From NCBI GenBank assembly GCA_900545955.1, contig URAU01000001.1, positions 124,001-188,000 of the forward strand: 64,000 nt of DNA, given 5' to 3'. Within the stretch, counting starts at the first letter, position 1. The number at the start of each line of letters is the position of its first letter. Source of the DNA: an uncultured Porphyromonadaceae bacterium (GTDB lineage: Bacteria > Bacteroidota > Bacteroidia > Bacteroidales > Muribaculaceae). This document shows positions 6,239 through 15,244 of the stretch, piece by piece. Under the pieces are notes generated by a model, which was given only the letters and a program-made list of their open reading frames with translations, made no database searches and had not been told where the DNA came from. The position numbers were made by a program, and so were the translations under genes.

Positions 6239-9133
6239 GTGAAAACTACTACATTACATAAACAAACGAAAAGAGAACAGAATTCAACCGTTGCACCCCG
6301 TGCCGACATAGGGAGCAAAATCAGGAACAAAGTGGAACCCGACAGCGGATTTATAATTGTTAAAGGTGCCCGCGTCAATAATCTCAAGAACGTTGATCTT
6401 GCGTTGCCGCGAGGCAAGTTCATCGTTATTACCGGCCTTTCGGGGTCCGGTAAGTCATCGCTTGCTTTCGATACCATATATGCGGAGGGTCAGCGCCGGT
6501 ATGTTGAGAGTCTGTCGGCATATGCGCGTCAGTTCCTTGGTAAGATGCATAAGCCGGAGGCGGATTTCATTAAGGGGCTTCCGCCGGCCATCGCTATCGA
6601 GCAGAAGGTGAACACTCGAAATCCGAGGAGCACTGTCGGTACGTCGACAGAGATATACGATTACCTGCGTATGCTGTTCGCACGCGTGGGACGCACTTTT
6701 TCGCCCGTAAGCGGCAAGGAGGTCCGTCAGCATTCAGTGACGGATGTCGTAGACACCGCTTTCGCATATCCGGCCGATACACGCATCGCCGTTGTCGCCC
6801 CCATGCTCATACCCAATGGCAGAACTTTCCCGCAACATCTGGAGATATTGCGACAGGGAGGCTACAGCCGGCTTTACCGCGACGGAGAGTATACAAGAAT
6901 CGTGGATTTGCTTAAAGATACCTCTCTTCCTGCTGCTAATCCGGGCTATGAACTGCTTATCGACCGACTTTCTGTCAGTGATGAGGCGGACGACCGCAGC
7001 AGGCTTGCTGATTCTGCGGAGACCGCATTTTTTGAGGGAGACAATGCACTGACCCTGCTGGTATGGGACCCCGCCGGGGAAGTGCACCGACATGAGTTCT
7101 CAACTCGCTTTGAGGCCGACGGACTGCAGTTCATGCAGCCCACCGATCTGCTGTTCAATTTCAACAATCCGTTTGGTGCCTGTCCGCGGTGCGAGGGTTT
7201 CGGTAAATGTCTTGGCATCGACGAGCGTCTTGTCATCCCCAATCCGGCCCTTTCGGTCTACGACGATGCCGTGGCCTGCTGGCGTGGGGAGAAAATGAGC
7301 GAATGGAAGCGCGCTTTCATCCATATGGCCGCTCCGACCGGTTTCCCAATCCACAAACCATATGCGGAGCTGACGCAATCGCAGAAAGACCTGCTCTGGC
7401 ATGGCGGCAAAGGATTCGAGGGAATCGACGGATTTTTCCGGATGGTGGAGCAGAATCAATATAAGGTGCAATACCGTGTAATGATGGCCCGATACAGGGG
7501 TAAAACGCTTTGCCCGGAATGTCATGGCAGCCGTCTGCGCAAGGAGGCGCAATATGTGCGTGTGGGAGGCACCACCATCTCGCAGCTCGTGACGATGCCG
7601 ATTTCAGAGCTGTCGGTATGGTTCGACAAACTCCAGCTTTCGGATCATGACGCAGCTGTGGCCAAGCGTCTGCTTATTGAGATCAGAAACCGCCTGACCA
7701 TTATGAAAGAAGTCGGGCTTGAATATCTTACGCTCGATCGCCTTTCGTCCACTCTTTCGGGCGGTGAGAGTCAGCGAATCAACCTCGCCACGTCGCTTGG
7801 TTCCTCGCTTATGGGGTCGCTCTACATCCTCGACGAGCCAAGTATCGGGCTGCATTCACGCGACACTCAACGCCTGATAGGCGTGTTGAAACGTCTTAAG
7901 GACTTGGGTAATACCGTAATTGTCGTGGAACATGATGAGGAAATCATGGAGGCCGCCGACTGGATTGTGGATGTGGGTCCGCTTGCCGGAAGCAATGGAG
8001 GTGAGATCGTATATTCTGGCCCGCTGGCAGAAATCGGAACGGCCGAGCGAAGCTATACGTCGCGGTACCTTACTCGCAGCATGAAAATCGACGTGCCTAA
8101 GGCGCGTCGGCGTTCATCGAGTTATATTGAAGTGACCGGAGCCATGGAGCATAATCTAAAGAACGTCGACGTGCGTTTTCCGCTCGGTGTTCTTACCGTT
8201 GTGACCGGCGTAAGCGGATCGGGTAAATCAACTCTCGTACGCGACGTGCTTTATCGCGGTATGCTCCGGCATCTTGGCGAGCCGACAGATGCCCCGGGGG
8301 CATTCCGGCAATTGCGTGGCGATCTGAACTCAGTGCGTGGTGTGGAATTCGTCGACCAGAATCCAATAGGGAAGTCCTCGCGTTCCAATCCGGCGACCTA
8401 TCTCAAAGCCTACGATGAGATTCGAGCGCTTTTTGCCGAGCAGCAGGCCGCAAAGCAGATGGGTTTCTCCCCAGCCTACTTTTCTTTCAATACCGAGGGC
8501 GGTCGTTGTGAGGAATGCAAGGGAGAAGGCATAATAACTATAGAAATGCAGTTCATGGCCGATATAACCATTCCCTGCGAGGCCTGCGGCGGTAAACGCT
8601 TCAAGCGCGACGTGCTTGAGGTGGAATACCGTGGCAAGAATATTTCGGATGTACTCGACATGACGGTCGACGATGCCATAGCCTTCTTCGCCGAAGCAAG
8701 CGGTGCGGCTGAGCGCAGAATCGTGAGGCGTCTGGAACCGCTGCAGCAGGTAGGCCTCGGTTATGTGAAGCTCGGGCAGTCCTCCTCTACACTTTCCGGT
8801 GGTGAGAATCAGCGTGTGAAACTCGCATATTATCTTGCCATGGAAAAGACCGTGCCGACGCTGTTCATATTCGACGAACCTACTACCGGACTGCACTTCC
8901 ACGACATCAGTCTCCTGCTTAAATCGTTTGACCGCCTTATAGCTGCAGGGCACACGGTCGTTATCATAGAGCACAATCTGGATGTGGCCAAATGTGCCGA
9001 CTGGATAATCGATCTCGGCCCAGAAGGAGGTAAAGAAGGTGGAAACATCGTGGCCTGCGGCACCCCCGAGGAGGTGGCGCAATGTGGCAATGGATATACC
9101 GCGCGGTATCTTGCCGCCAAACTCAAAGATTGA
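6239..9133 (+). CDS. uvrA: Excinuclease ABC subunit A
   Basis: UvrA is the damage-sensing ATPase of nucleotide excision repair and loads UvrB on lesions. It has two ABC modules: Walker A GLSGSGKSS with LSGGES, then GVSGSGKST with LSGGENQR. Zinc-binding cysteine pairs occur in CPRCEGFGKC, CPECHGS and CEECKGEG...CEACGG. The promoter at 6159-6189 lies over the upstream ATG at 6155, so I chose the in-frame GTG at 6239 (964 residues); a later GTG just before the first ABC domain is also possible. Its 3' end overlaps the convergent recR by 11 bp. Confidence 0.95.
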   Translation: MKTTTLHKQTKREQNSTVAPRADIGSKIRNKVEPDSGFIIVKGARVNNLKNVDLALPRGKFIVITGLSGSGKSSLAFDTIYAEGQRRYVESLSAYARQFLGKMHKPEADFIKGLPPAIAIEQKVNTRNPRSTVGTSTEIYDYLRMLFARVGRTFSPVSGKEVRQHSVTDVVDTAFAYPADTRIAVVAPMLIPNGRTFPQHLEILRQGGYSRLYRDGEYTRIVDLLKDTSLPAANPGYELLIDRLSVSDEADDRSRLADSAETAFFEGDNALTLLVWDPAGEVHRHEFSTRFEADGLQFMQPTDLLFNFNNPFGACPRCEGFGKCLGIDERLVIPNPALSVYDDAVACWRGEKMSEWKRAFIHMAAPTGFPIHKPYAELTQSQKDLLWHGGKGFEGIDGFFRMVEQNQYKVQYRVMMARYRGKTLCPECHGSRLRKEAQYVRVGGTTISQLVTMPISELSVWFDKLQLSDHDAAVAKRLLIEIRNRLTIMKEVGLEYLTLDRLSSTLSGGESQRINLATSLGSSLMGSLYILDEPSIGLHSRDTQRLIGVLKRLKDLGNTVIVVEHDEEIMEAADWIVDVGPLAGSNGGEIVYSGPLAEIGTAERSYTSRYLTRSMKIDVPKARRRSSSYIEVTGAMEHNLKNVDVRFPLGVLTVVTGVSGSGKSTLVRDVLYRGMLRHLGEPTDAPGAFRQLRGDLNSVRGVEFVDQNPIGKSSRSNPATYLKAYDEIRALFAEQQAAKQMGFSPAYFSFNTEGGRCEECKGEGIITIEMQFMADITIPCEACGGKRFKRDVLEVEYRGKNISDVLDMTVDDAIAFFAEASGAAERRIVRRLEPLQQVGLGYVKLGQSSSTLSGGENQRVKLAYYLAMEKTVPTLFIFDEPTTGLHFHDISLLLKSFDRLIAAGHTVVIIEHNLDVAKCADWIIDLGPEGGKEGGNIVACGTPEEVAQCGNGYTARYLAAKLKD

Positions 9134-9746
9134 TGGAGGACGAAAAGAGAGTGCGGTTCTGCAACGACCGACCGAGGGTAATCTCGTCGGTGTATTCAAT
9201 CTCGTTGCCTACCGAAACTCCACGGGCAAGTTGGGTAATTTTCACCCCGGTATGTTCGAGCCGCTTATATATATAGTAGTCGGTCGTGTCGCCCTCCATG
9301 GTGGCGCTCAGTGCCAGAATTACTTCCTGAATGCCGCCTGACTCAACGCGTTTCACCAGTGAATCGATTTCAAGTTGGTCCGGTCCGACGCCGTCGATAG
9401 GGGAGATGATGCCTCCAAGCACATGATACAACCCTCCATAACTGCCGGTACGCTCGAATATCATCACATCCTTCACATTCTCCACAACGCACACCGTGGT
9501 TCTGTCGCGGCGCGCGTCGGAGCAGACCGGACACACGTCGCTTTCCGAAATATTGTGGCATACACTGCAATAGCGTATGCCTTTGCGCATATCTATAATG
9601 GCGTTGCCCAGACTCACGGAGGTCTCCATATCCTCGCGGAGCAGATGCAGGGCGAGCCGCAGGGCGGTTTTTCGTCCGATGCCCGGAAGACGTGAGATTT
9701 CGTTTACAGCGTTTTCGAGTAATTGTGAATCAAATTCCTGAAGCAT
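9123..9746 (-). CDS. recR: Recombination mediator protein RecR
   Basis: RecR works with RecO (and RecF) to load RecA at gaps. From the ATG at 9746 the product has 207 residues: helix-hairpin-helix (RLPGIGRKTALRLALHLL), a four-cysteine zinc finger (CSVCHNISESDVCPVC) and a Toprim domain (TVCVVENVKDV to about residue 170). A longer in-frame ORF exists upstream, but the start MLQEFDSQLLENAV fits family length and lies behind a good promoter. It converges on uvrA, overlapping it by 11 bp. Confidence 0.96.
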   Translation of the reverse strand: MLQEFDSQLLENAVNEISRLPGIGRKTALRLALHLLREDMETSVSLGNAIIDMRKGIRYCSVCHNISESDVCPVCSDARRDRTTVCVVENVKDVMIFERTGSYGGLYHVLGGIISPIDGVGPDQLEIDSLVKRVESGGIQEVILALSATMEGDTTDYYIYKRLEHTGVKITQLARGVSVGNEIEYTDEITLGRSLQNRTLFSSSINL

Positions 9747-9787
9747 CCGGAAAAATAAGTTTGAGTGGGTGTATGAGAAATGTAGTT

Positions 9788-9819
9788 CAAAATTACGAAT
9801 ATGGGTTGAAATGTCCAAA
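9788..9819 (-). promoter_or_regulatory. recR promoter
   Basis: The minus strand reads TTTG (plus 9816-9819), 20 nt, then TAATTTTG (plus 9788-9795), a full Bacteroidetes promoter about 42 bp upstream of the recR ATG. It is back to back with the panC promoter. Confidence 0.8.
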
Positions 9820-9835
9820 AACGCCGGGGATGGAA

Positions 9836-9865
9836 TTGCCTTTTTTACGAAAATACTTAACTTTG
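9836..9865 (+). promoter_or_regulatory. panC-panD promoter
   Basis: TTG (9836-9838), 19 nt, then TAACTTTG (9858-9865) matches the Bacteroidetes promoter. The predicted start near 9872 leaves a leader of about 70 nt and excludes the longer in-frame ORF that begins at 9692. Confidence 0.8.
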
Positions 9866-9940
9866 CAGTCGAAAAATCAAACGGCTGCCGGAAAGAAGCA
9901 TAAAAGCATCGGGAGCCAAAGGAAATGTTTTTCTGAAAGA

Positions 9941-10786
9941 ATGGAAACAGTAAGAACAGTCGGGCGCCTGCGGGAGATTGTCGCCGAAGCGCACCGCTGC
10001 AATAAAACCGTGGGACTCGTGCCCACCATGGGCGCTCTCCATGCCGGCCACATTTCGCTGGTGGAACGCGCCCGTCGGGACAATGATCTTGTCGTTGTCA
10101 GCGTGTTTGTTAACCCCACTCAATTCAATAATGCCGAAGACCTTGCCACGTATCCGCGCACTGAGGAGGCTGACTGCCGGAAACTCGAAAATGCCGGAGT
10201 CGACGTGGCTTTTGTCCCCTCGGTAGAGGAAATGTATCCTGAGCCGGATACCCGTGTATTCAATCTTGGCCCCGTCGCCGAGGTGATGGAAGGAGCGATG
10301 CGCCCCGGCCATTTCAATGGTGTCGCCCAGGTAGTCAGCAAATTGTTTGCCGCCGTGGAACCCGACCGCGCTTATTTCGGCGAGAAGGACTTCCAGCAGA
10401 TTGCTGTGATACGCCGTATGGTAGAGCTGGAAGGGTTCAAACTCGAAATCGTGGACTGTCCGATTTGTCGCGAGGCCGATGGCCTGGCCATGAGCAGCCG
10501 CAACACCCGGCTGACGCCCGAACAGCGCGAGGTAGCTCCTGTGATTCACAAAGTGCTTTCGCAGAGCGTAGAATGGGCAAAGAATCATACTGTCGGGGAG
10601 ACCATCCGCTTCGTCACAGATGAAATCAACAGCTTTCCGCATATGGAGGTAGAGTATTATCAGATTGTCGACCCTCTGTCGATGCAGCCCATATCGGAAT
10701 GGAAGGATGCAAAGGGTGGCCGACCTGTCGGGTGCGTAACCGCATATTGCGGAAAAGTCCGTCTGATTGACAATATCCGCTATTGA
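9941..10786 (+). CDS. panC: Pantothenate synthetase
   Basis: PanC condenses pantoate and beta-alanine with ATP to make pantothenate for coenzyme A. The 281-residue protein starts METVRTVGRL and carries LVPTMGALHAGH (HxGH-type nucleotide motif), FVNPTQFN, YFGEKDFQQ and MSSRNTRL, all typical of the family. The ATG at 9941 was chosen because of the promoter at 9836-9865. It is followed by panD after 35 bp, so beta-alanine production and its use are co-transcribed. Confidence 0.97.
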   Translation: METVRTVGRLREIVAEAHRCNKTVGLVPTMGALHAGHISLVERARRDNDLVVVSVFVNPTQFNNAEDLATYPRTEEADCRKLENAGVDVAFVPSVEEMYPEPDTRVFNLGPVAEVMEGAMRPGHFNGVAQVVSKLFAAVEPDRAYFGEKDFQQIAVIRRMVELEGFKLEIVDCPICREADGLAMSSRNTRLTPEQREVAPVIHKVLSQSVEWAKNHTVGETIRFVTDEINSFPHMEVEYYQIVDPLSMQPISEWKDAKGGRPVGCVTAYCGKVRLIDNIRY

Positions 10787-10821
10787 TTCCGGCAGCCTCC
10801 GACAAAAGCTATAGAAACGAT

Positions 10822-11178
10822 ATGATGCAAGTTGAAGTACTGAAATCCAAAATTCACCGTGCCACCGTAACGGAGGCACGGTTAGACTATATCGGCAGCA
10901 TTACCATAGACCAGGACCTGATGGATGCGGCTAATATCTTAGTCGGCGAACATGTCTATATTGTGGACAACAACAACGGTGAGCGATTCGAAACCTATGC
11001 GATAGCCGGCGAGCGTGGTTCGGGCGTTATATGCCTGAACGGGGCCGCCGCGCGCAAGGTGCTTCCCGGCGATGTGGTGATAATAATGTCTTATGCCATG
11101 ATGCCTTTTGAAGAAGCCCGCACGTTCGTTCCGTCGATTGTATTTCCCTCCGAACCGGATAACAGGCTGATACGCTGA
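10822..11178 (+). CDS. panD: Aspartate 1-decarboxylase
   Basis: PanD makes beta-alanine from aspartate. The proenzyme cleaves itself before a serine to create its pyruvoyl cofactor. The 118-residue product begins MMQVEVLKSKIHRATVTEA; the cleavage site is G-S in YIGSITID (about G25-S26, or G24-S25 from the second ATG). NNGERFETYAI and GERGSGVICLNGAAAR are also family motifs. A longer frame from 10783 overlaps the panC stop and is unlikely to be the real start. Confidence 0.97.
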   Translation: MMQVEVLKSKIHRATVTEARLDYIGSITIDQDLMDAANILVGEHVYIVDNNNGERFETYAIAGERGSGVICLNGAAARKVLPGDVVIIMSYAMMPFEEARTFVPSIVFPSEPDNRLIR

Positions 11179-11257
11179 TGTTGCTCCTGTTGTCGAACTC
11201 AATCCGTTTAACCCTCAGGCAAGTGCGCCGAATTCCCTAAAGAAATACTCAAGCCTT

Positions 11258-12586
11258 ATGTTTGAAAATTTAAGCGAAAAACTCGAACGCAGTTTCAAGA
11301 TACTTAAAGGTCAGGGCAAGATAACAGAAATAAATGTGGCTGAAACGCTGAAAGACGTTCGCCGCGCCTTGCTTGATGCCGACGTAAACTATAAAGTCGC
11401 AAAAACATTCACCGACACCGTAAAGCAGAAGGCTCTCGGTCAGAATGTAATCAACGCCATCAAACCTCAGGAGTTGATGGTAAAGATCGTTCACGACGAG
11501 CTGGCTACTCTTATGGGAGGGGATACGGCTCAGATTAATCTTTCCGGCAATCCCACGGTAATTCTGATGTCAGGTCTTCAGGGTTCGGGTAAGACTACTT
11601 TCTCAGGCAAGCTGGCTAGAAAACTGAAAAGCGAGAAAGGGAAGCGCCCGTTGCTCGTGGCCTGCGACGTATACCGCCCGGCGGCCATCGATCAGCTCAA
11701 GGTTCTTGCCGAGCAGATTGAGGTTCCGGTATATACCGAGGATGGAAACAAAAATCCGGTGGAGATTGCCAAAAACGCAATCGCCTATGCGAAGCAGAAT
11801 CATCTCGACCTTGTGATTGTCGATACAGCCGGCCGTCTGGCAGTCGACGAGCAGATGATGGATGAGATAGAAGCCATCAAAAATGCTATCAAGCCCCAGG
11901 AGACGCTTTTCGTCGTTGACTCCATGACGGGTCAGGACGCTGTGAATACCGCCAAGGAATTCAACGACCGCCTTGATTTCGACGGAGTAGTGCTCACGAA
12001 ACTCGACGGCGACACCCGCGGTGGCGCGGCTCTGTCGATTCGCACGGTGGTAACCAAACCGATCAAGTTTGTCGGAACCGGCGAAAAACTCGATGCCCTT
12101 GATTTGTTCCATCCGTCCCGTATGGCCGACCGCATTCTTGGCATGGGCGATATTGTGTCGCTTGTCGAGAAAGCCCAGCAGCAGTTCGACGAAAAGAAAG
12201 CGCGCGAACTTCAGCGGAAAATTGCGAAAAATGAATTTAATTTCAACGATTTTCTCGGTCAGATTCAGCAAATCAAGAAAATGGGCAATCTGAAGGACCT
12301 TGCCTCGATGATACCCGGCGTCGGAAAAGCTCTGAAGGATGTTGAGATCGACGACAATGCTTTCAAGGGAATTGAGGCTATTATCAGCTCAATGACTGAA
12401 AAGGAGCGTATTAACCCCTCGATAATCAATGGCTCTCGCCGCCGGCGTATTGCTGCGGGCTCCGGTACTTCCCTTCAGGAGGTAAACCGCCTGCTCACTC
12501 AGTTCGAGCAGACCCGAAAGGTGATGAAGGCCGCTACATCGATGAAAAATCCTATGCAGATGATGCGCAATATGCGTCGCCGTTAA
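11258..12586 (+). CDS. ffh: Signal recognition particle protein Ffh
   Basis: Ffh binds 4.5S RNA and signal sequences and delivers nascent inner-membrane proteins to FtsY. The 442-residue protein has the helical N domain, the GTPase domain with GLQGSGKTT, DTAGR and TKLDGD, and a methionine-rich M domain ending MQMMRNMRRR. Length is normal. No 4.5S RNA gene was recognised in this window. A compact hairpin overlaps its stop codon. Confidence 0.98.
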   Translation: MFENLSEKLERSFKILKGQGKITEINVAETLKDVRRALLDADVNYKVAKTFTDTVKQKALGQNVINAIKPQELMVKIVHDELATLMGGDTAQINLSGNPTVILMSGLQGSGKTTFSGKLARKLKSEKGKRPLLVACDVYRPAAIDQLKVLAEQIEVPVYTEDGNKNPVEIAKNAIAYAKQNHLDLVIVDTAGRLAVDEQMMDEIEAIKNAIKPQETLFVVDSMTGQDAVNTAKEFNDRLDFDGVVLTKLDGDTRGGAALSIRTVVTKPIKFVGTGEKLDALDLFHPSRMADRILGMGDIVSLVEKAQQQFDEKKARELQRKIAKNEFNFNDFLGQIQQIKKMGNLKDLASMIPGVGKALKDVEIDDNAFKGIEAIISSMTEKERINPSIINGSRRRRIAAGSGTSLQEVNRLLTQFEQTRKVMKAATSMKNPMQMMRNMRRR

Positions 12587-12602
12587 TAAGGCGACGCTTT
12601 TG
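12574..12602 (+). terminator. ffh terminator overlapping the stop codon
   Basis: Arms gcgtcgcc (12574-12581) and ggcgacgc (12590-12597) are followed by a short T run. The left arm encodes the last arginines of Ffh, so the terminator is built partly from coding sequence. Confidence 0.8.
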
Positions 12603-12640
12603 TCTTTCATAAAATCCGCCTAACTATTTATTTCAACAAT

Positions 12641-13522
12641 ATGGAACTTATCGACGGAAAGAAAGTCGCAGCAGAAATCAAACAGGAAATTGCAGCTGAG
12701 GTTGCCGGTATGATAGCTGCCGGTCAGCGTGCTCCGCATCTTGCCGCCATTCTTGTAGGCCACGACGGCGGAAGCGAGACTTATGTGGCCAATAAAGTGA
12801 AATCATGCGGAGAATGCGGATTCCGCTCGTCGCTTATTCGTTTCGAGGACGATGTGACGGAGGAACGGCTCCTTGAGGAAATCGAACGGCTGAACGCCGA
12901 CCCCGAGGTCGACGGATTCATCGTTCAGCTCCCTTTGCCGAAACATATTTCAGAGCAGCGTATTATCGAGGCGATTGACTACCGCAAGGATGTCGACGGC
13001 TTTCATCCGGTAAACGTCGGACGTATGGCTATCGGATTGCCTTGTTTCCGCAGCGCTACTCCGGCAGGTATCATGACTTTGCTTGACCGCTACCGGATTA
13101 AGACGGCCGGCGCAAACGTGGTGGTTATCGGGCGCAGCAATATCGTCGGAAAACCCGTGGCTACGCTTCTTATGCAGAAAGCCAATCCTGGCAACGCCAC
13201 CGTGACGGTATGTCACCGCCATACAAAGAATCTTAATGAAATCTGCAGTAAGGCCGACATTCTGATATGCGCCACTGGCTCCCCGGAGTCGGTTACGGCA
13301 GAGATGGTTAAGGATGGAGCTACGGTAATTGATGTCGGCACCACCCGAGTGCCGGATGCATCGCGACCTAAAGGGTTCCGGCTTTGCGGCGACGTTTGTT
13401 TTGCCGAGGTTGCGCCAAAGTGTGGACACATTACACCTGTTCCCGGCGGGGTAGGTCCGATGACGATTGTGTCGCTGATGCAAAACACTCTGCTCGCAGC
13501 TAAACATGCTGTATACGCTTGA
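12641..13522 (+). CDS. folD: Bifunctional methylenetetrahydrofolate dehydrogenase/cyclohydrolase
   Basis: FolD interconverts 5,10-methylene-, 5,10-methenyl- and 10-formyl-tetrahydrofolate, feeding purine and formyl-Met synthesis. The 293-residue protein shows the substrate region with YVANKVKSCGECG, the signature VDGFIVQLPLPKH, the Rossmann NADP site VVIGRSNIVGKPVA and the C-terminal PVPGGVGPMTI. Length is normal. It appears to be a single gene ended by a bidirectional terminator. Confidence 0.98.
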   Translation: MELIDGKKVAAEIKQEIAAEVAGMIAAGQRAPHLAAILVGHDGGSETYVANKVKSCGECGFRSSLIRFEDDVTEERLLEEIERLNADPEVDGFIVQLPLPKHISEQRIIEAIDYRKDVDGFHPVNVGRMAIGLPCFRSATPAGIMTLLDRYRIKTAGANVVVIGRSNIVGKPVATLLMQKANPGNATVTVCHRHTKNLNEICSKADILICATGSPESVTAEMVKDGATVIDVGTTRVPDASRPKGFRLCGDVCFAEVAPKCGHITPVPGGVGPMTIVSLMQNTLLAAKHAVYA

Positions 13523-13539
13523 TTGAGTATATATTTACA

Positions 13540-13580
13540 ATAAAACGCGGGACGACCCGATGGGCTGTCCCGCGTTTTAT
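13540..13580. terminator. Bidirectional terminator between folD and lptB
   Basis: Arms ataaaacgcgggac and gtcccgcgttttat are perfectly complementary, with an inner gaccc/ggg extension. The A/T-rich outer ends supply a U-tract on both strands, so it can stop folD (+) and lptB (-). Confidence 0.9.
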
Positions 13581-13596
13581 TATGTTGTGCTGTGGC

Positions 13597-14424
13597 TTAT
13601 TTGAACTGCTTCCGGTGGAAGATGAACGACCGGCCGAGATACTTCTCGCGGACCACGGGATTGGCCGCCAGTTCCTCCGAGGTTCCCTGGAAAAGGATTT
13701 TCCCTTCAAAAAGAAGATATGCGCGGTCGGTGATTCGGAGCGTCTCCTGCGCGTTGTGGTCGGTGATGAGAATGCCGATGTTTTTTGATTTCAGTTTGTA
13801 GACCACCTCCTGGATGTCCTCTACGGCTATTGGGTCGACACCTGCAAAAGGCTCGTCGAGCATTATGAACTTCGGGTTGATTGCAAGACAGCGTGCGATT
13901 TCGGTGCGTCGGCGTTCGCCGCCCGAAAGCTGGTCGCCGAGATTTTTGCGGACTTTCTGCAGGCGGAACTCGGCTATGAGACTCTCAAGCTTATCGCGTT
14001 GTTCTTCTTTGCTCAGTGGCGTCATTTCGAGGATGGAGCGGATATTGTTTTCCACCGTCATCTTGCGGAACACAGAGGCTTCCTGGGCCAGATAGCCGAT
14101 GCCGTGACGCGCACGTCGATATACCGGAAACTTCGTGATGTTCATGTCGTTGAGGAAAATCTGCCCCTCGTTGGGCACGATGAGTCCGGTCGTCATATAA
14201 AAGGTCGTGGTTTTCCCGGCTCCGTTCGGGCCGAGCAATCCGACAATCTCGCCCTGAGTCACATCGATTGAGACGTGATTGACAACCGTGCGCGATCCAT
14301 ATTTCTTCACGAGGTTTTCGGTGCGAAGCACCATTTTTTCCTGAGCTGCTTCTGCGGGAGTGGCTGTTGTATCATTTTCCGTGACAACAGCATCCTGACC
14401 GAGGTGAAGTTCTATTTTTTCCAT
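13597..14424 (-). CDS. lptB: Lipopolysaccharide export ABC transporter ATPase LptB
   Basis: LptB powers extraction of lipopolysaccharide from the inner membrane by LptFG. The protein has Walker A GPNGAGKTT, Q-loop region YLAQEASVFRKMTV, signature LSGGERRRTEIARCLA, Walker B FIMLDEPFAGVDP and switch histidine ITDHNAQETL, all LptB hallmarks. I chose the ATG at 14424 (275 residues); an inner ATG before VLRTENLVKKYG would also work. The open frame extends about 165 codons further upstream without family similarity and overlaps udk, so it is not coding there. Confidence 0.96.
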   Translation of the reverse strand: MEKIELHLGQDAVVTENDTTATPAEAAQEKMVLRTENLVKKYGSRTVVNHVSIDVTQGEIVGLLGPNGAGKTTTFYMTTGLIVPNEGQIFLNDMNITKFPVYRRARHGIGYLAQEASVFRKMTVENNIRSILEMTPLSKEEQRDKLESLIAEFRLQKVRKNLGDQLSGGERRRTEIARCLAINPKFIMLDEPFAGVDPIAVEDIQEVVYKLKSKNIGILITDHNAQETLRITDRAYLLFEGKILFQGTSEELAANPVVREKYLGRSFIFHRKQFK

Positions 14425-14480
14425 AGATTGGTTGGAGGCTTGAGTGGGGCGCGTCATGCAGGTGGCGCGATAGGATATTC

Positions 14481-15104
14481 TCAGTGGCAGGAGCTCTGGC
14501 GAAGGCGGCCGAAAATATAATCGGTGAGCAAACCGATGGCCACGGCATTCGTGCCCCCTTGGGGTATTATAAGGTCTGCGTAGCGCTTGGTCGGCTCGAT
14601 ATACATATTGTGCATCGGCTTCAGTACGTCCTGATACCTGTCGATTACAATCTGGGGAGTGCGTCCGCGCTCGATGCAGTCGCGTGCTATTACACGAATC
14701 AGTCGGTCGTCGGAATCGGCATCGACAAAGCATTTTACGTCCATCATGTCGCGAAGCACCGGATCGGTCAGCACAAGAATGCCTTCCACAATTACCACGT
14801 CGCAAGGGTCGACATGAACCGTCTCTGCCTGGCGGGTGCACGTAAGGTAGGAATATGTGGGCATTTCGATTGACTTGCCATCGCGCAGACGCTTGAGATG
14901 GTCGACCAGGAGGGTCCACTCGATTGCGGCAGGCTCGTCGAAATTGATTTTGCTGCGTTCGGCCGCGGGGATATGCGACGAGTCTTTATAATATGAGTCC
15001 TGGGGTATTACAGCTACTTCTCCGGCGGGAAGCGAGGAGATAATCTTATTGACTACGGTGGTTTTGCCTGAGCCGGTTCCACCTGCGATACCGATAATTA
15101 GCAT
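14481..15104 (-). CDS. udk: Uridine kinase
   Basis: Udk phosphorylates uridine and cytidine to UMP and CMP in pyrimidine salvage. The P-loop IGIAGGTGSGKTT begins a few residues from the start, followed by IPQDSYYKD, NFDEPAAIEW and the lid region RDCIERGRTPQ, as in the family. From the ATG at 15104 it has 207 residues; the frame could start up to 11 codons earlier. It lies 56 bp upstream of lptB on the same strand and is divergent from mlaE. Confidence 0.95.
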   Translation of the reverse strand: MLIIGIAGGTGSGKTTVVNKIISSLPAGEVAVIPQDSYYKDSSHIPAAERSKINFDEPAAIEWTLLVDHLKRLRDGKSIEMPTYSYLTCTRQAETVHVDPCDVVIVEGILVLTDPVLRDMMDVKCFVDADSDDRLIRVIARDCIERGRTPQIVIDRYQDVLKPMHNMYIEPTKRYADLIIPQGGTNAVAIGLLTDYIFGRLRQSSCH

Positions 15105-15198
15105 GAGCTGACTGATGATGGAGATTAAATATTTCACGAAATTACGAAAAATCCTTCAACCGGATAGCCTCGGCAGGCGGATTTTTATGAAAAAACGC

Positions 15199-15206
15199 TA
15201 ACTTTG
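15199..15206 (+). promoter_or_regulatory. -7 box upstream of mlaE
   Basis: TAACTTTG matches the Bacteroidetes -7 consensus about 40 bp upstream of the mlaE ATG. No good -33 element is visible at the expected distance. Confidence 0.6.
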
Positions 15207-15244
15207 TTGTTGCAAACTATGCAAACCGACAAAATCTATAGATT

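Noticed and set aside
9692..9940. Longer panC start
   Set aside because: It overlaps recR and its promoter and lies upstream of the panC promoter, so it would not be transcribed as a leader of panC.
9857..10879. 340-codon open frame on the minus strand
   Set aside because: It is antisense to panC, which has full catalytic motifs, and begins at the panC promoter.
14425..14919. Upstream extension of the lptB frame by about 165 codons
   Set aside because: The sequence has no similarity to LptB, overlaps udk on the same strand, and LptB is complete from 14424.
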